64,000 nt of DNA from JBCCGL01 sp039029275 (GCA_039029275.1 JBCCGL010000005.1:236952-300951), one strand, 5' to 3'. Positions 35,210 to 44,206 are shown, counted from the stretch's first letter. Made by a program: numbers and translations. Notes: generated by a model not told the origin, from the sequence alone.

Positions 35210-36319
35210 TCAGATTCGATACTGCGCGACCGGCGCGCCTAACACTTCAGCGTCAGGTTCGATTCCCAAACCAATCGAATCGGGAAGATCGAAGCACCCC
35301 GTGCGATTACGCGCACCCTGGCCAGGGGCGGGGTCGACGCTTACCATGTCCTGACACGACCAGCTTCCGAGACAATATTGTGAGGGAATACTTTGCGCAA
35401 AATGCGCAGCCGCGGTATCGGCAATCACGGACCCTCCTGTATCCATAACCAGCATAGTCATTCCGCTTGCAAGGCAAAAATCCCGCATACGGCGCCCCTT
35501 GGTTAAGCCGCCAACACGGTTAATTTTTATGTTAACCATTTCCGCGATCTGCTCGTGCTGTATTCTCAGCATGTCTTCAAATGTATGGAGACTTTCATCG
35601 ATACACAGTACTGCATTTGTTTGAGTATGCACTTGAGCAGTTTCTGTAAGAGTTTCGCAGGGTTGTTCGTACCAGGTTTGTATGCGATCCGCTGCGTTGA
35701 TAACGGTAATGGCCTCGCGCGATGACCACGCGCGGTTGCTGTCGAAATAAATTGTTTCATCTTCATGACGTTCAGCCCAAAGCGCGTTGATGCATTCAAT
35801 GTCTGAATCCACCCCCGAACCGATTTTGCACGAGTGCACACGATAGCCCTTCGCGCGGTAGTCGTTGATTTCCGCAAGCATTGAATCAGGAGAGCTATTG
35901 GAGATACTCGATGCTATCGGCACGCGGTGAGCTTCGCGCGCGCCGAGCATTTCGCATAGCGGAACGCCAGCCGCGCGCGCGGCGATATCCCACGCCGCGA
36001 TATCGAGCGCTGATTTTGCGTAGAGATGACCGGGTAGTGCGTGATCCATAGTGCGATTCAGTGCATCGAGCTGACGCGGATCACATCCAAGGATCGCGGG
36101 AACCAGTTCTTCGAAGGCAGCGCGGATACCACGCCCATGCGCCGGCAGGTAGCTCGACCCCCAGGGGCAACCTTCACCCCATCCGACGATTCCCGTATCA
36201 GTCTCGATCCGGACGATCGTACTGTCGAGACATTCAAACTTGAGTTTATTCCCGTGCAACCAGTAGGGTTTGTGTAGCGGCAAATCCAGCTGCCAGACCG
36301 TTACGCCGGATATTTTCAT
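35210..36319 (-). CDS. Enolase-superfamily enzyme 2
   Basis: MR/MLE enzyme of 369 residues, paralogous to the next gene. Visible are Lys in HSCKIG, metal-ligand segments DSNRAW, EQPCE and IDESLHT, and the second Lys in VNIKINRVGG. FDSNRAW and the Lys pair again suggest a lysine-based racemase/dehydratase. Overlaps the upstream dehydrogenase gene by 4 bp, so is translationally coupled. Substrate unknown. Confidence 0.82.
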   Translation of the reverse strand: MKISGVTVWQLDLPLHKPYWLHGNKLKFECLDSTIVRIETDTGIVGWGEGCPWGSSYLPAHGRGIRAAFEELVPAILGCDPRQLDALNRTMDHALPGHLYAKSALDIAAWDIAARAAGVPLCEMLGAREAHRVPIASSISNSSPDSMLAEINDYRAKGYRVHSCKIGSGVDSDIECINALWAERHEDETIYFDSNRAWSSREAITVINAADRIQTWYEQPCETLTETAQVHTQTNAVLCIDESLHTFEDMLRIQHEQIAEMVNIKINRVGGLTKGRRMRDFCLASGMTMLVMDTGGSVIADTAAAHFAQSIPSQYCLGSWSCQDMVSVDPAPGQGARNRTGCFDLPDSIGLGIEPDAEVLGAPVAQYRI

Positions 36320-37428
36320 GGTTCGTGCGTCACAACAATATTGCCGACATATTTTTTATCAATGAAGGCTTTCTGCGCTTCGGCAAGGTCTTTAAGCGGA
36401 AAAGATTGCGCCAGCATTGGTTTCAACAAGTCCTGATTGATCAATCCGACAATGCGGTTCATTGTTCCAGGGGGCACGATGGTTGCGCCCGTGAGTTGAA
36501 GATCCTTGTATACCAATTGGCGTAGATCAAACTCCACCAGAGGTCCTGCAATGCACCCCGACGTCGAGTAACGACCACCTTGTCGCAACGCGTTTATCAG
36601 CGGCATGAACATGGTGTCGCCGACGACATCCAGCGCGACATCCAGCGCACCGCCTGCAGCATCGCGAACGGCCTGTTCGAGATTTTTTTCGCCGCGATCA
36701 ATAACGGTTCCCGCACCCAGCGACAACACGGTGTCGGCTTTGCTTTGCGACGCGATTCCGATCACGCGCGCGCCGCGCAATCGACAGAGCTGAATCGCCG
36801 CCGACCCAACCCCACCGGACGCACCCGCGATCGCAACGGTTTCACCCGGTTGTAAACCGGTTCGACGAATCAGGTTTTCTGCCGTTGTGTACGCGCAGGC
36901 ATAGGTGGCCAATTCCGCGTCACTTTGCGTCGAATTAACCGCGATGACGTTTTCGGATCGAACGCACACGTAGTCGGCAAAGCCGCCGTCGACTTCCGAA
37001 CCCAGATATTGCGAGCGAGACGTGTCCATGTAATCACCCGTTGCCAGCAGCCACGGATCGATCATCACGCGCTGGCCGATTCGAGAGGCATCGACGCCGT
37101 CACCCACTGCGGCTATTTCGCCGGTGATGTCGGCGCCCTGAATGCGCGGAAAGGTGATCGTCGAGTTGCCCCAACTGCCAGTTTCTGCGTCCGCCGAATC
37201 AAACCCGGATTTGCCGCCCGCATCGGTAATGCCCTCGGTTACCGATTTCGAATACCACGCCGTTCGCGTGTTGATGTCTGTGTTGTTCAGCCCACAGGCG
37301 GCAACTTTGACCACAACGTCGCCCGCACTCGGCTCTGGTGTGGGCCAGTCCTGATGGTATTCGAGTTTGTCGAGTCCACCGTGTCCGGTCAGGACAACAG
37401 CGCGCATTGTTTGAGGTAATGAATTCAT
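36316..37428 (-). CDS. MDR-family zinc-free dehydrogenase
   Basis: Medium-chain dehydrogenase/quinone-reductase-type protein (370 residues). The nucleotide-binding motif GASGGVGSAA is clear, and CGLNNTDINTR lies where the catalytic zinc Cys would be in alcohol dehydrogenases, as in quinone-oxidoreductase-like members that do not use zinc. Likely reduces or oxidises an activated alkene or carbonyl. It is within the ten-gene array, 12 bp after the UGSC-partner gene and overlapping enolase enzyme 2. Confidence 0.82.
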   Translation of the reverse strand: MNSLPQTMRAVVLTGHGGLDKLEYHQDWPTPEPSAGDVVVKVAACGLNNTDINTRTAWYSKSVTEGITDAGGKSGFDSADAETGSWGNSTITFPRIQGADITGEIAAVGDGVDASRIGQRVMIDPWLLATGDYMDTSRSQYLGSEVDGGFADYVCVRSENVIAVNSTQSDAELATYACAYTTAENLIRRTGLQPGETVAIAGASGGVGSAAIQLCRLRGARVIGIASQSKADTVLSLGAGTVIDRGEKNLEQAVRDAAGGALDVALDVVGDTMFMPLINALRQGGRYSTSGCIAGPLVEFDLRQLVYKDLQLTGATIVPPGTMNRIVGLINQDLLKPMLAQSFPLKDLAEAQKAFIDKKYVGNIVVTHEP

Positions 37429-37440
37429 TATTTTTCTCTC

Positions 37441-38505
37441 TTATTGGAAAGGGAGGTCGCAGTGTGGGTTTACGTCGATTTTTTCCGAAACGGGCAAATT
37501 GCCGTGCGGTGCGTAGGCCCAACTCGGCAGCACCATCGAGTAAGTGCCGACTCCACCCGCCACCACCAGCATAATTTGACTGGGATCGCGCAGTGCGCGT
37601 AACTCATCGCGATCGTTTTCATGCACAAAATTCAGCCCTGCATAAATTTCATCAGCCTTTTCTCGCGCAAGTGTCGCGTGGCTGTAAACCGCCCGACAAA
37701 TTGCACTTCTATCGTATCCGGCCTCTGCAAGTATTTGCGCGTGTTCGGGATTAATAACGATAACCACCCCACCCTCGCCTGCACGATATAGATGATTGTT
37801 GCCTGGGTTGGCAATCACGCTTGCCGCGGCCTTGATTAGTCGCAGCGCGTCTTTTTTCGCGTCGCCGACAGATTCGACAATAAACGAGTGCGGGGCTTCA
37901 ACACCGATTACAGTGACGATACTTTCATCGTGATCAAAACCGCGCGACACATGATACGGATCGAACGGCGATCGCTCTTCGGCCTCGGCAAAGCACGCGG
38001 TGAATTTTCCCGGCGTGCTGAATACGGCGAGATCGGTAACACCGGATACGCGACCTGCAATGTTGATCAAGCACAGGGAAACCGCGCGCCCGATTGACGC
38101 GTTCGCCCGACACCCCGGGCCAAGGAGTCCTGCTCCCGAGTTCAGGTGCCCGCAGTCGCGACGCGCCGGCCCATTTACCATCAATAATGGTGCAAGCGCG
38201 TGAGTGGTCTGATTGACCTCAGTCAAATCAAATTCTCTCTGGCAAAGCGCTTTGACTGCGGCAATCACTACCGGAAAGTGATCCGGCAAACAGCCCGCCA
38301 TTACCGCCGATGCGGCAACTTTCTCAACCGTGGCCGAACCGCTCCGCGGGCCCATTTCCCCAAGTGAAAGATCAGGATCGAGATCGACATGCGTAACCAT
38401 CGCGTCAACGCGCTCATGCGTTGGCACCACAACCGGCAGGCCGTCGGTACAGCCAAGTCGGTGCAACTCTTCAAGTGCCTGCGCTTCGCTCGTCGACTCA
38501 AGCAT
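37441..38505 (-). CDS. UGSC-partner protein
   Basis: A 354-residue protein of a widespread uncharacterised family that I recall beside or fused to UGSC proteins. Conserved Cys/Gly segments are visible: LGCTDGLPVVVP, AGCLPDHFPVVI, GAGLLGPGCRANASIGRA and STPGKFTACFAE. Cysteines in these turns and the His/Asp-rich C-terminus suggest redox or metal chemistry, but no reaction is known. ATG at 38505 chosen; it overlaps the UGSC gene by 8 bp, which suggests a two-subunit enzyme. Confidence 0.6.
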   Translation of the reverse strand: MLESTSEAQALEELHRLGCTDGLPVVVPTHERVDAMVTHVDLDPDLSLGEMGPRSGSATVEKVAASAVMAGCLPDHFPVVIAAVKALCQREFDLTEVNQTTHALAPLLMVNGPARRDCGHLNSGAGLLGPGCRANASIGRAVSLCLINIAGRVSGVTDLAVFSTPGKFTACFAEAEERSPFDPYHVSRGFDHDESIVTVIGVEAPHSFIVESVGDAKKDALRLIKAAASVIANPGNNHLYRAGEGGVVIVINPEHAQILAEAGYDRSAICRAVYSHATLAREKADEIYAGLNFVHENDRDELRALRDPSQIMLVVAGGVGTYSMVLPSWAYAPHGNLPVSEKIDVNPHCDLPFQ

Positions 38506-39028
38506 TCGAAACCCCGGACAGGGTCGCCTCAACTGACGGAACGATTGAACCGGCCACCTCGCGCACGCTCGCCTCGCCCGACCCCCAAACCGGATACGGA
38601 AGCTTTAAGCGCGGTGCGTCTGGCCAGCCGAGTGATCGCGCCAAGGCCGCGCCCTGCTCCCAAAACACATCGGTTATCAGGCTAACCGCCGGAATGCCAT
38701 TTTCGATGAGCGCGATTGCGTCTTTGACTGTACCTGCAGTGCACGATCCACAGTGGCCAATCGCGCAAACTGCTGCATCGCATTCTTGCGCAATCTGCTC
38801 AATTAAATCGTGATCAGCGAATGTAATTTTTCCAGTCAAATAAGTTTGCAGTTCAAGCGCTGGAAAATGCGTTGCCATCGCTTCGCCCAGGTGCGACATA
38901 AACACATCGCAATCGACAATCTTGTTGACGACCAAACCGACGCGTTGCGCACGGGATAAATCAACACGCAAGGTGTACGCGCGGGCAGGCACCAAGCACT
39001 GCGCCACAGGGTCAACGTATTGGATCAT
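38498..39028 (-). CDS. UGSC-family (Cys form) redox protein
   Basis: A 176-residue protein with the motif GHCGSCTAGTVKDAI (CGSC at about 93-96). The UGSC family is named for a Sec-Gly-Ser-Cys motif found in marine metagenome selenoproteins (from memory); here the first position is Cys. The motif resembles a thioredoxin-type active site and suggests a thiol/selenol oxidoreductase or transferase. No UGA or SECIS-like element is present in the gene. ATG at 39028 chosen over TTG two codons earlier. Confidence 0.72.
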   Translation of the reverse strand: MIQYVDPVAQCLVPARAYTLRVDLSRAQRVGLVVNKIVDCDVFMSHLGEAMATHFPALELQTYLTGKITFADHDLIEQIAQECDAAVCAIGHCGSCTAGTVKDAIALIENGIPAVSLITDVFWEQGAALARSLGWPDAPRLKLPYPVWGSGEASVREVAGSIVPSVEATLSGVSNA

Positions 39029-39060
39029 AGTCAACTCAACGTTCTGCCAATTAGGCTCAC

Positions 39061-40281
39061 TTACATTAAATCGTCTTCAAATGGAAATTCGGTCAACAAC
39101 GCATATCCATCGTCAGTCACTACTATTTGTTGCTCCAGTTTTACGCCATCGCGTTCGCCTACCGCGCCGATGTAACTTTCAATACACAGTACCATTCCCT
39201 GCTCGATAACATCGTCGTAAGGAAGGGGCCCGCGAAATGACGGATGCAAGTGCGGGTATTCATCACACATGCCGACGCCGTGCACAATGCACGGATAGGC
39301 GTTGCTGTGAAACTCCTCCGGCACAGGAAAAGCATTGTCTTGCAGTTCTTGAAATGTAACACCGGGCTTAATCAATTTAAGATTGTATTCGATCTCGGCC
39401 ATAGCCAGCCGATACAGTTCTTTTTGCCGTTTTGACGGTTTACCCGGCCCGCAAAAAAATGTTCGCGATAGATCCGCAAAATAACCGTTTGGCCCGATCA
39501 TATCGGTGTCGAACCCCATTAGATCACCGGCTTCAAGTTTGCGCTCTGACGCCTCTTGCAACCACGGATTAATTCGTGACCCAGAAGCCAACATTCGACC
39601 ATCGTGCCAATCACCGTTATTGGCGAGGTTGGCGTAGTTGAGCAAGGCCCAAAGCTGCAATTCGGACACACCGGGGCTCAATGCTTCCTTAACCTTGGCC
39701 GCACCGTGCTCGGCCACTGCAACCGCCCAGCGAATACACTCAATTTCATCTTCGGATTTAATCAGGTGCGCGCGCTCTGTAATCAGCACACCGTCGATGA
39801 CCTCGAGCCCGCGTTTTTCCATCGATTGCGTGATGCTCGGATTGACATACTCGATAGCAACACGACGGTTGTCGGTACCGAGTTCGACCAGATAATCAAG
39901 AACATCCTGTGCCAGCTTTTCGGCGAAGTGTACCTGCCGGTCACCACCGTAAAAAAAACTTATCGGCTGGCCGGTGCATTTGTTGCGCGCTGGAATGTTT
40001 TGATCAAAGGCATTGTGCAGCAATATTTCCCCTTCAAGCGGAAAAAACAAATAGGTGCTGGGAATGTGCGACATGAATGCAGCGTAGTTGCGATAATTTA
40101 TCGCGTAGCGAAGACTGATGGGATTCACCATCATGCACACAGCTACATCGTGTTTGCGCATCTCATTTTTAACACGCTCGGTTCGATAACGATGCATGCG
40201 TTCGAAATCAATTTTCGGCATCGGCCGAATTCTTGAAAGATCGCTCCAGTCATCGTTCAAAACCGTCGAGTCGGGGGACAT
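39061..40281 (-). CDS. DddP-like M24 protein (candidate DMSP lyase)
   Basis: M24-fold protein of 406 residues resembling DddP, the dimethylsulfoniopropionate lyase. All six metal ligands are seen, at Asp258, Asp260, Asp270, His334, Glu368 and Glu383, matching DddP Asp295/Asp297/Asp307/His371/Glu406/Glu421 with nearly constant offset, and Asp340 (HGVGMCDEYP) matches the proposed catalytic Asp377. SGSRINPWLQE and LIKPGVTFQEL also resemble DddP. DddP numbers are from memory. Relatives with creatinase or aminopeptidase activity exist, so DMS/acrylate production is a prediction. I preferred ATG 40281 with GAG before it over TTG 40329. Confidence 0.7.
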   Translation of the reverse strand: MSPDSTVLNDDWSDLSRIRPMPKIDFERMHRYRTERVKNEMRKHDVAVCMMVNPISLRYAINYRNYAAFMSHIPSTYLFFPLEGEILLHNAFDQNIPARNKCTGQPISFFYGGDRQVHFAEKLAQDVLDYLVELGTDNRRVAIEYVNPSITQSMEKRGLEVIDGVLITERAHLIKSEDEIECIRWAVAVAEHGAAKVKEALSPGVSELQLWALLNYANLANNGDWHDGRMLASGSRINPWLQEASERKLEAGDLMGFDTDMIGPNGYFADLSRTFFCGPGKPSKRQKELYRLAMAEIEYNLKLIKPGVTFQELQDNAFPVPEEFHSNAYPCIVHGVGMCDEYPHLHPSFRGPLPYDDVIEQGMVLCIESYIGAVGERDGVKLEQQIVVTDDGYALLTEFPFEDDLM

Positions 40282-40362
40282 ACCGTCTATCTCAACCGCG
40301 CGGATAAAGTGTCTCAGTGTTGCGGTCAACGCCGAGAATTTGCAAGGAAATATTCATTTTTT

Positions 40363-41454
40363 TTACGTACAGCCTATTTTGTATTTCTCGATGCAGGAGT
40401 GATTGAATGTAAAGCCGGTGCCCGGTGCTTCAGGCACCGATACGCAACCATCAACGACTTTCATTTCTTCGTTAAACAAGGGTGAAAACCACGGCATGTG
40501 TTCCACTGAAATGCATTGCTCAATTGACGCAGCGAGACATAAGCTGTGCTCAGTGAAAATGTGCGTCGATAACGGAATGTCCCGCTTGCTGGCGATATCC
40601 GCGGAGTGACAAAATTCGCTATAGCCGCCGATTCGCTGCAAATCAGGCATCAATATGTCGACAGCCCCTGCATCGAGATATCGCTGCATTCCGACATGCG
40701 TATACTCGGTTTCTCCGGACGCGATGGGAATCGATACACTCGCCCGTACCTCTGCATGCCCGGTGAGGTTTTGATAGTCAACAGGCTCCTCATACCAGCC
40801 GAGGTCAAACGGCTCCAGCGCTCGACCCAGCTCAATCGCATGCGCAACAGAAAAGCACTGATTGGCATCGACCAGCAACTCTTTGTCCTCTCCAATTGTT
40901 TCACGCACCGCGCGAACGCGCTCGACATCATCTGCGATCTTTTCAGAACCAAGGCGAAGTTTCATCGATCGAAAACCAGCGTCGATAAACTCGCCCGCTT
41001 CGCGCACGCATTCGTCAATCGATTGTGACAGCCACAGTCCACCACTGGCGTAAGCTCGAACACGGTTTCGGCATAGCCCGAAGATCTCACCCAAAGACTT
41101 GTTTGCCGCTTTACCGATCACGTCCCAACATGCAACATCAATAGCCGAAAGCGCTGCGATCGCAAATCCTGCATGCCCAATTGGGTTCATTTCCTGCCAC
41201 ATCGCAGAGTTAATGTTTGCGACATCGTGAGGGTCTTTGCCCTCGACCTGATGCGCGAATCCCAACACCATTTCGTGCAGCGCTTTGAGGCGAATCGCGT
41301 TGAGCGTGAAAACGTAACTCTCGCCGGTTATGCCCTCGTCGGTTTCGAGCTCCACGAGAACGCAGCCAACGCTGCGCATATCGTGAATTGCTGTTGTGAT
41401 CGGCTTGGCCAATGGCAAGTCGACCAGAGTGGTTTTAAGTTTCGTCGCTCGCAC
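40363..41454 (-). CDS. Enolase-superfamily enzyme 3 (MR-like)
   Basis: Mandelate-racemase-subgroup enzyme of 363 residues. It has Lys in SMKLRLG, metal-ligand segments DANQCF, YEEPVD and SGETEY, and a His in STHIFTEHSLCLAAS that matches the MR catalytic His, distinct from the Lys-Lys enzymes 1 and 2. This should abstract a proton from the other face or catalyse dehydration of an acid sugar. GTG start overlaps the aldolase stop (TAGTG). Lies between the aldolase and the DddP-like gene. Confidence 0.82.
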   Translation of the reverse strand: MRATKLKTTLVDLPLAKPITTAIHDMRSVGCVLVELETDEGITGESYVFTLNAIRLKALHEMVLGFAHQVEGKDPHDVANINSAMWQEMNPIGHAGFAIAALSAIDVACWDVIGKAANKSLGEIFGLCRNRVRAYASGGLWLSQSIDECVREAGEFIDAGFRSMKLRLGSEKIADDVERVRAVRETIGEDKELLVDANQCFSVAHAIELGRALEPFDLGWYEEPVDYQNLTGHAEVRASVSIPIASGETEYTHVGMQRYLDAGAVDILMPDLQRIGGYSEFCHSADIASKRDIPLSTHIFTEHSLCLAASIEQCISVEHMPWFSPLFNEEMKVVDGCVSVPEAPGTGFTFNHSCIEKYKIGCT

Positions 41455-42221
41455 TAGGTTTTGTACGACGGGTCGGCCCGATCGCAGCGCCGTTTAAGCG
41501 CCGGCCATTCGTACTTGCCGGGCGAAAACGCGTCGTATTGTTTACACGACATCTCCCACAACTCCGGTGTCGACGGCTCCAGCTCGAGACCTGAGGCCTG
41601 TGCCTGTACCGCAATTTCACACATGCGGATGGTGTAGTACATATTCATAAACGCTTCGCCGGCTGTCGCACCAACACTCAAAAACCCGTGGTTGCGCATC
41701 ACCAGCACCTTGTTGTCACCGAGGTTTTCCGCGATTCGAAAACGTTCGTCGAGATCAACCGACAAACCTTCCCAGTCGTGATAGCCGATCTTGCCGTACA
41801 ACATCGACGAATCCTGAATCCAAAAAGGAATGCCATCTTTAAACGCTGTTGCTGCCATTGCAGTCGGTGGATGCGCGTGGAAAACGTAGTGGTTCTTTGG
41901 ATGGTGCAGGTGAATCGCACTGTGAATGACAAAGCCTGCTGTGTTGACATCCGGCGGACCCTCAAGCACCTTGCCGTTTTCGTCAACCTTGATCAGGTTT
42001 GAGGCGGTGACCTCTTCGTAAAGCAATCCGAATCGATGCATAAAAAATGTGTGATCGGTTCCGGGACAGCGCGCAGTAATGTGATTCCAGATGACATCAT
42101 CCCAACCCATTAATTGGGTCAGTCGGAACATCGCTGCGAGATCGACTCGAACTTCCCACTCTTCGGCGTTTTGTGCCACCGCACTTTTAAAATCGTCGGC
42201 CGTTACTTCGTTGCTCATCAT
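41454..42221 (-). CDS. Class II aldolase/adducin-family protein
   Basis: Zinc-dependent aldolase or decarboxylase related to L-fuculose-phosphate aldolase and adducin head (255 residues). HSAIHLHHPKNHYVFHAHPP provides the zinc-binding His residues and VMRNHGFLSVG a further His. Together with the dehydrogenase upstream, it fits aldol cleavage of an acid or acid-sugar intermediate made by the enolase-superfamily enzymes. ATG ATG start. Follows the dehydrogenase gene by 95 bp. Confidence 0.82.
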   Translation of the reverse strand: MMSNEVTADDFKSAVAQNAEEWEVRVDLAAMFRLTQLMGWDDVIWNHITARCPGTDHTFFMHRFGLLYEEVTASNLIKVDENGKVLEGPPDVNTAGFVIHSAIHLHHPKNHYVFHAHPPTAMAATAFKDGIPFWIQDSSMLYGKIGYHDWEGLSVDLDERFRIAENLGDNKVLVMRNHGFLSVGATAGEAFMNMYYTIRMCEIAVQAQASGLELEPSTPELWEMSCKQYDAFSPGKYEWPALKRRCDRADPSYKT

Positions 42222-42316
42222 TCACCTCATTTAATCGCTCGCCCCTGACTTTTCGAAGGGCATTTAGCATTGTGTCTAAACTGCGCTAGCGCGCGCTCAG
42301 CACGAACGGAATAATC

Positions 42317-43204
42317 TCATCCTCGCAAAAATGTGTTGTTTTCCTCTTCCAACAATCGCACCGCTTTCAGGTGATTAGCATCAAAACCGTATTGATCAAT
42401 CGCACGTGCATAGGTGTTGGTTGTTAAATCACACATCGGTAGTTTTATGCCCAGGTTGTCCGCCATCTGCATAGCAAGGTTCATATCTTTGTGGGCCAGT
42501 CCAACGGTGAACGAAGGATCATACTCCCCGCTGAGAATAGGCGGGCCGTAGCGATCAGCAACATAGCTTTTTCCGGTACTGTTCTGGACAATCGAAAGCA
42601 TTGCGTTGGGCTCGACGCCACCCTTTATTCCGAGCATCAAAGCCTCGGAAAGCGCCAGTGAGTGCAGGTAACACAGCACCACCTGCGCTATCTTCGCTGA
42701 ATAACCCGCCCCATTCGTTCCAAGGTGCGAAATGTTCTCGCCAATAACTTGCAAAACAGGCAGATAGCGTTCGAACACGGAACGCTCGCCGCCAACCAGT
42801 ATCGTCAAAGTGCCTGCACTCGCACCCTCGTCACCACCGGAAACAGGCGCATCGAGAAATGCGATGTTTTGTTCTCGCGACCGCGAGACCAGTTTTTTGC
42901 ACACTTCAAGATTGTTGGTGCTCAGATCGATCCACGCGGAATTCTCCGCCAGATTGGCAAAAACCCCATCGTGGGCAAACGCGATGGTCTCAACCTGCGT
43001 CGGCCCCGGCAGCGACGACATCACAATATCAGCCCCGCGCACGGCTTCGGCTACTGAGCCAACCAGCTCGCCGCCGAGCTCAACGAGATTGCGAGTTTTT
43101 GCAGCGTCTATGTCGAAAATGCGAACCGTGTGCGCGCCACAGCGAATCAGATTCGCTGCCATTGGATTGCCCATGACACCCAGGCCAATAAAAGCGATTT
43201 TCAT
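42317..43204 (-). CDS. GarR/HIBADH-type dehydrogenase
   Basis: First gene of the ten-gene array. A 295-residue beta-hydroxyacid dehydrogenase with Rossmann motif FIGLGVMGNPMA, substrate motif DAPVSGGDEG and catalytic Lys in GYSAKIAQVV. In sugar-acid pathways this family reduces tartronate semialdehyde, the expected partner of the class II aldolase. Paralogous to the dehydrogenase at 30594. It is divergent from a LysR gene across 102 bp. Confidence 0.85.
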   Translation of the reverse strand: MKIAFIGLGVMGNPMAANLIRCGAHTVRIFDIDAAKTRNLVELGGELVGSVAEAVRGADIVMSSLPGPTQVETIAFAHDGVFANLAENSAWIDLSTNNLEVCKKLVSRSREQNIAFLDAPVSGGDEGASAGTLTILVGGERSVFERYLPVLQVIGENISHLGTNGAGYSAKIAQVVLCYLHSLALSEALMLGIKGGVEPNAMLSIVQNSTGKSYVADRYGPPILSGEYDPSFTVGLAHKDMNLAMQMADNLGIKLPMCDLTTNTYARAIDQYGFDANHLKAVRLLEEENNTFLRG

Positions 43205-43265
43205 CGAGTTTGCACCGCTAAAAAACGCGACTCTAACGGCTCTTTGTTAATCAAGTAAAACGAAT

Positions 43266-43278
43266 ATAATTGAATTAT
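43266..43278. promoter_or_regulatory. LysR palindrome upstream of array
   Basis: A perfect 13-bp palindrome ATAATT-G-AATTAT in the gap between the LysR gene (start 43307) and the ten-gene array (start 43204). This is where a LysR regulator would bind to control both itself and the array. Confidence 0.45.
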
Positions 43279-43306
43279 TATATCGATTTTATTTGATTGA
43301 TTTTTT

Positions 43307-44149
43307 ATGAACATCGAAAGCATGCGCGCGTTTTTAGAAATAGCGTCGGCGGGTAGTTTTCAAGAGGCTGCGGAGCGCCTACACATCACGCAGTCAGCGA
43401 TCAGCGCCCGAATAAAATCGCTGGAACAGCGTCTGAACCGACGCCTTTATTTGCGCAAGCGCAGCGGGGTTGAACTCACCGACGCGGGACAACGGCTGTT
43501 ACGCCACGCACAAAATTGCGTCGAGTCGTGGGAGCGCGCGCAGCAGGAAATTGCCCTGCCGAACGAGTTTGATAATGTGATCAGTCTGGGCGTCCAGATC
43601 AATCTATGGAACCGTCTGGTCAACCCTTGGACGCAGTGGATGGAAAAGCACGCACCGCAGTTCGCGACACGCATCGTCTCGGATTACTCAGAGCGTCTAC
43701 TCAGTCTCCTGCGCGACGGCATGCTCGATCTGGCTATAGTCTACTCGGTGCGGGCGCACCATAGCCTGATCATCGAGACGTTCACGACTGAAAATCTGGT
43801 GCTGGTGTCGACGGAGCCGCGCTCGCTCAACACAGGCTGGACACCGGGCTACATATTCGTCGATTGGGCGGAGGATTTTCTTAGCCAGCACCATGCAACG
43901 TTTCCTGATTCGCCACCGCCAAGACTATCCGTTGCTTCAAGCACTGTGGCTCTGCACCACATCCTGCTCCACGGCGGATCCGGTTACTTTCTCGAGCGGG
44001 ATGTAAAGGAGCAGATCGAATCAGGCGAACTGATGTACGTCGACGATGCACCGACCTTCAGCCGGCGAAGCTATCTGGTGTACACAGGAGAAAACGATGT
44101 GCCTCCGGCACTAAAACAGGCGTTGGCAGGATTGAGAGCCGTTATGTGA
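43307..44149 (+). CDS. LysR-type regulator of the array
   Basis: LysR regulator of 280 residues with an N-terminal winged helix-turn-helix (MRAFLEIASAGSFQEAAERLH, then TQSAISARIKSLEQRL) and a C-terminal effector domain. It is divergent from the ten-gene catabolic array and shares a palindrome with it, so is the probable substrate-responsive activator. Effector unknown. Confidence 0.85.
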   Translation: MNIESMRAFLEIASAGSFQEAAERLHITQSAISARIKSLEQRLNRRLYLRKRSGVELTDAGQRLLRHAQNCVESWERAQQEIALPNEFDNVISLGVQINLWNRLVNPWTQWMEKHAPQFATRIVSDYSERLLSLLRDGMLDLAIVYSVRAHHSLIIETFTTENLVLVSTEPRSLNTGWTPGYIFVDWAEDFLSQHHATFPDSPPPRLSVASSTVALHHILLHGGSGYFLERDVKEQIESGELMYVDDAPTFSRRSYLVYTGENDVPPALKQALAGLRAVM

Positions 44150-44206
44150 GTGTTGCAATCAGCGGGTGTTGTAACGCAATAAACACTTTCGATGCATCGA
44201 CGGCTT

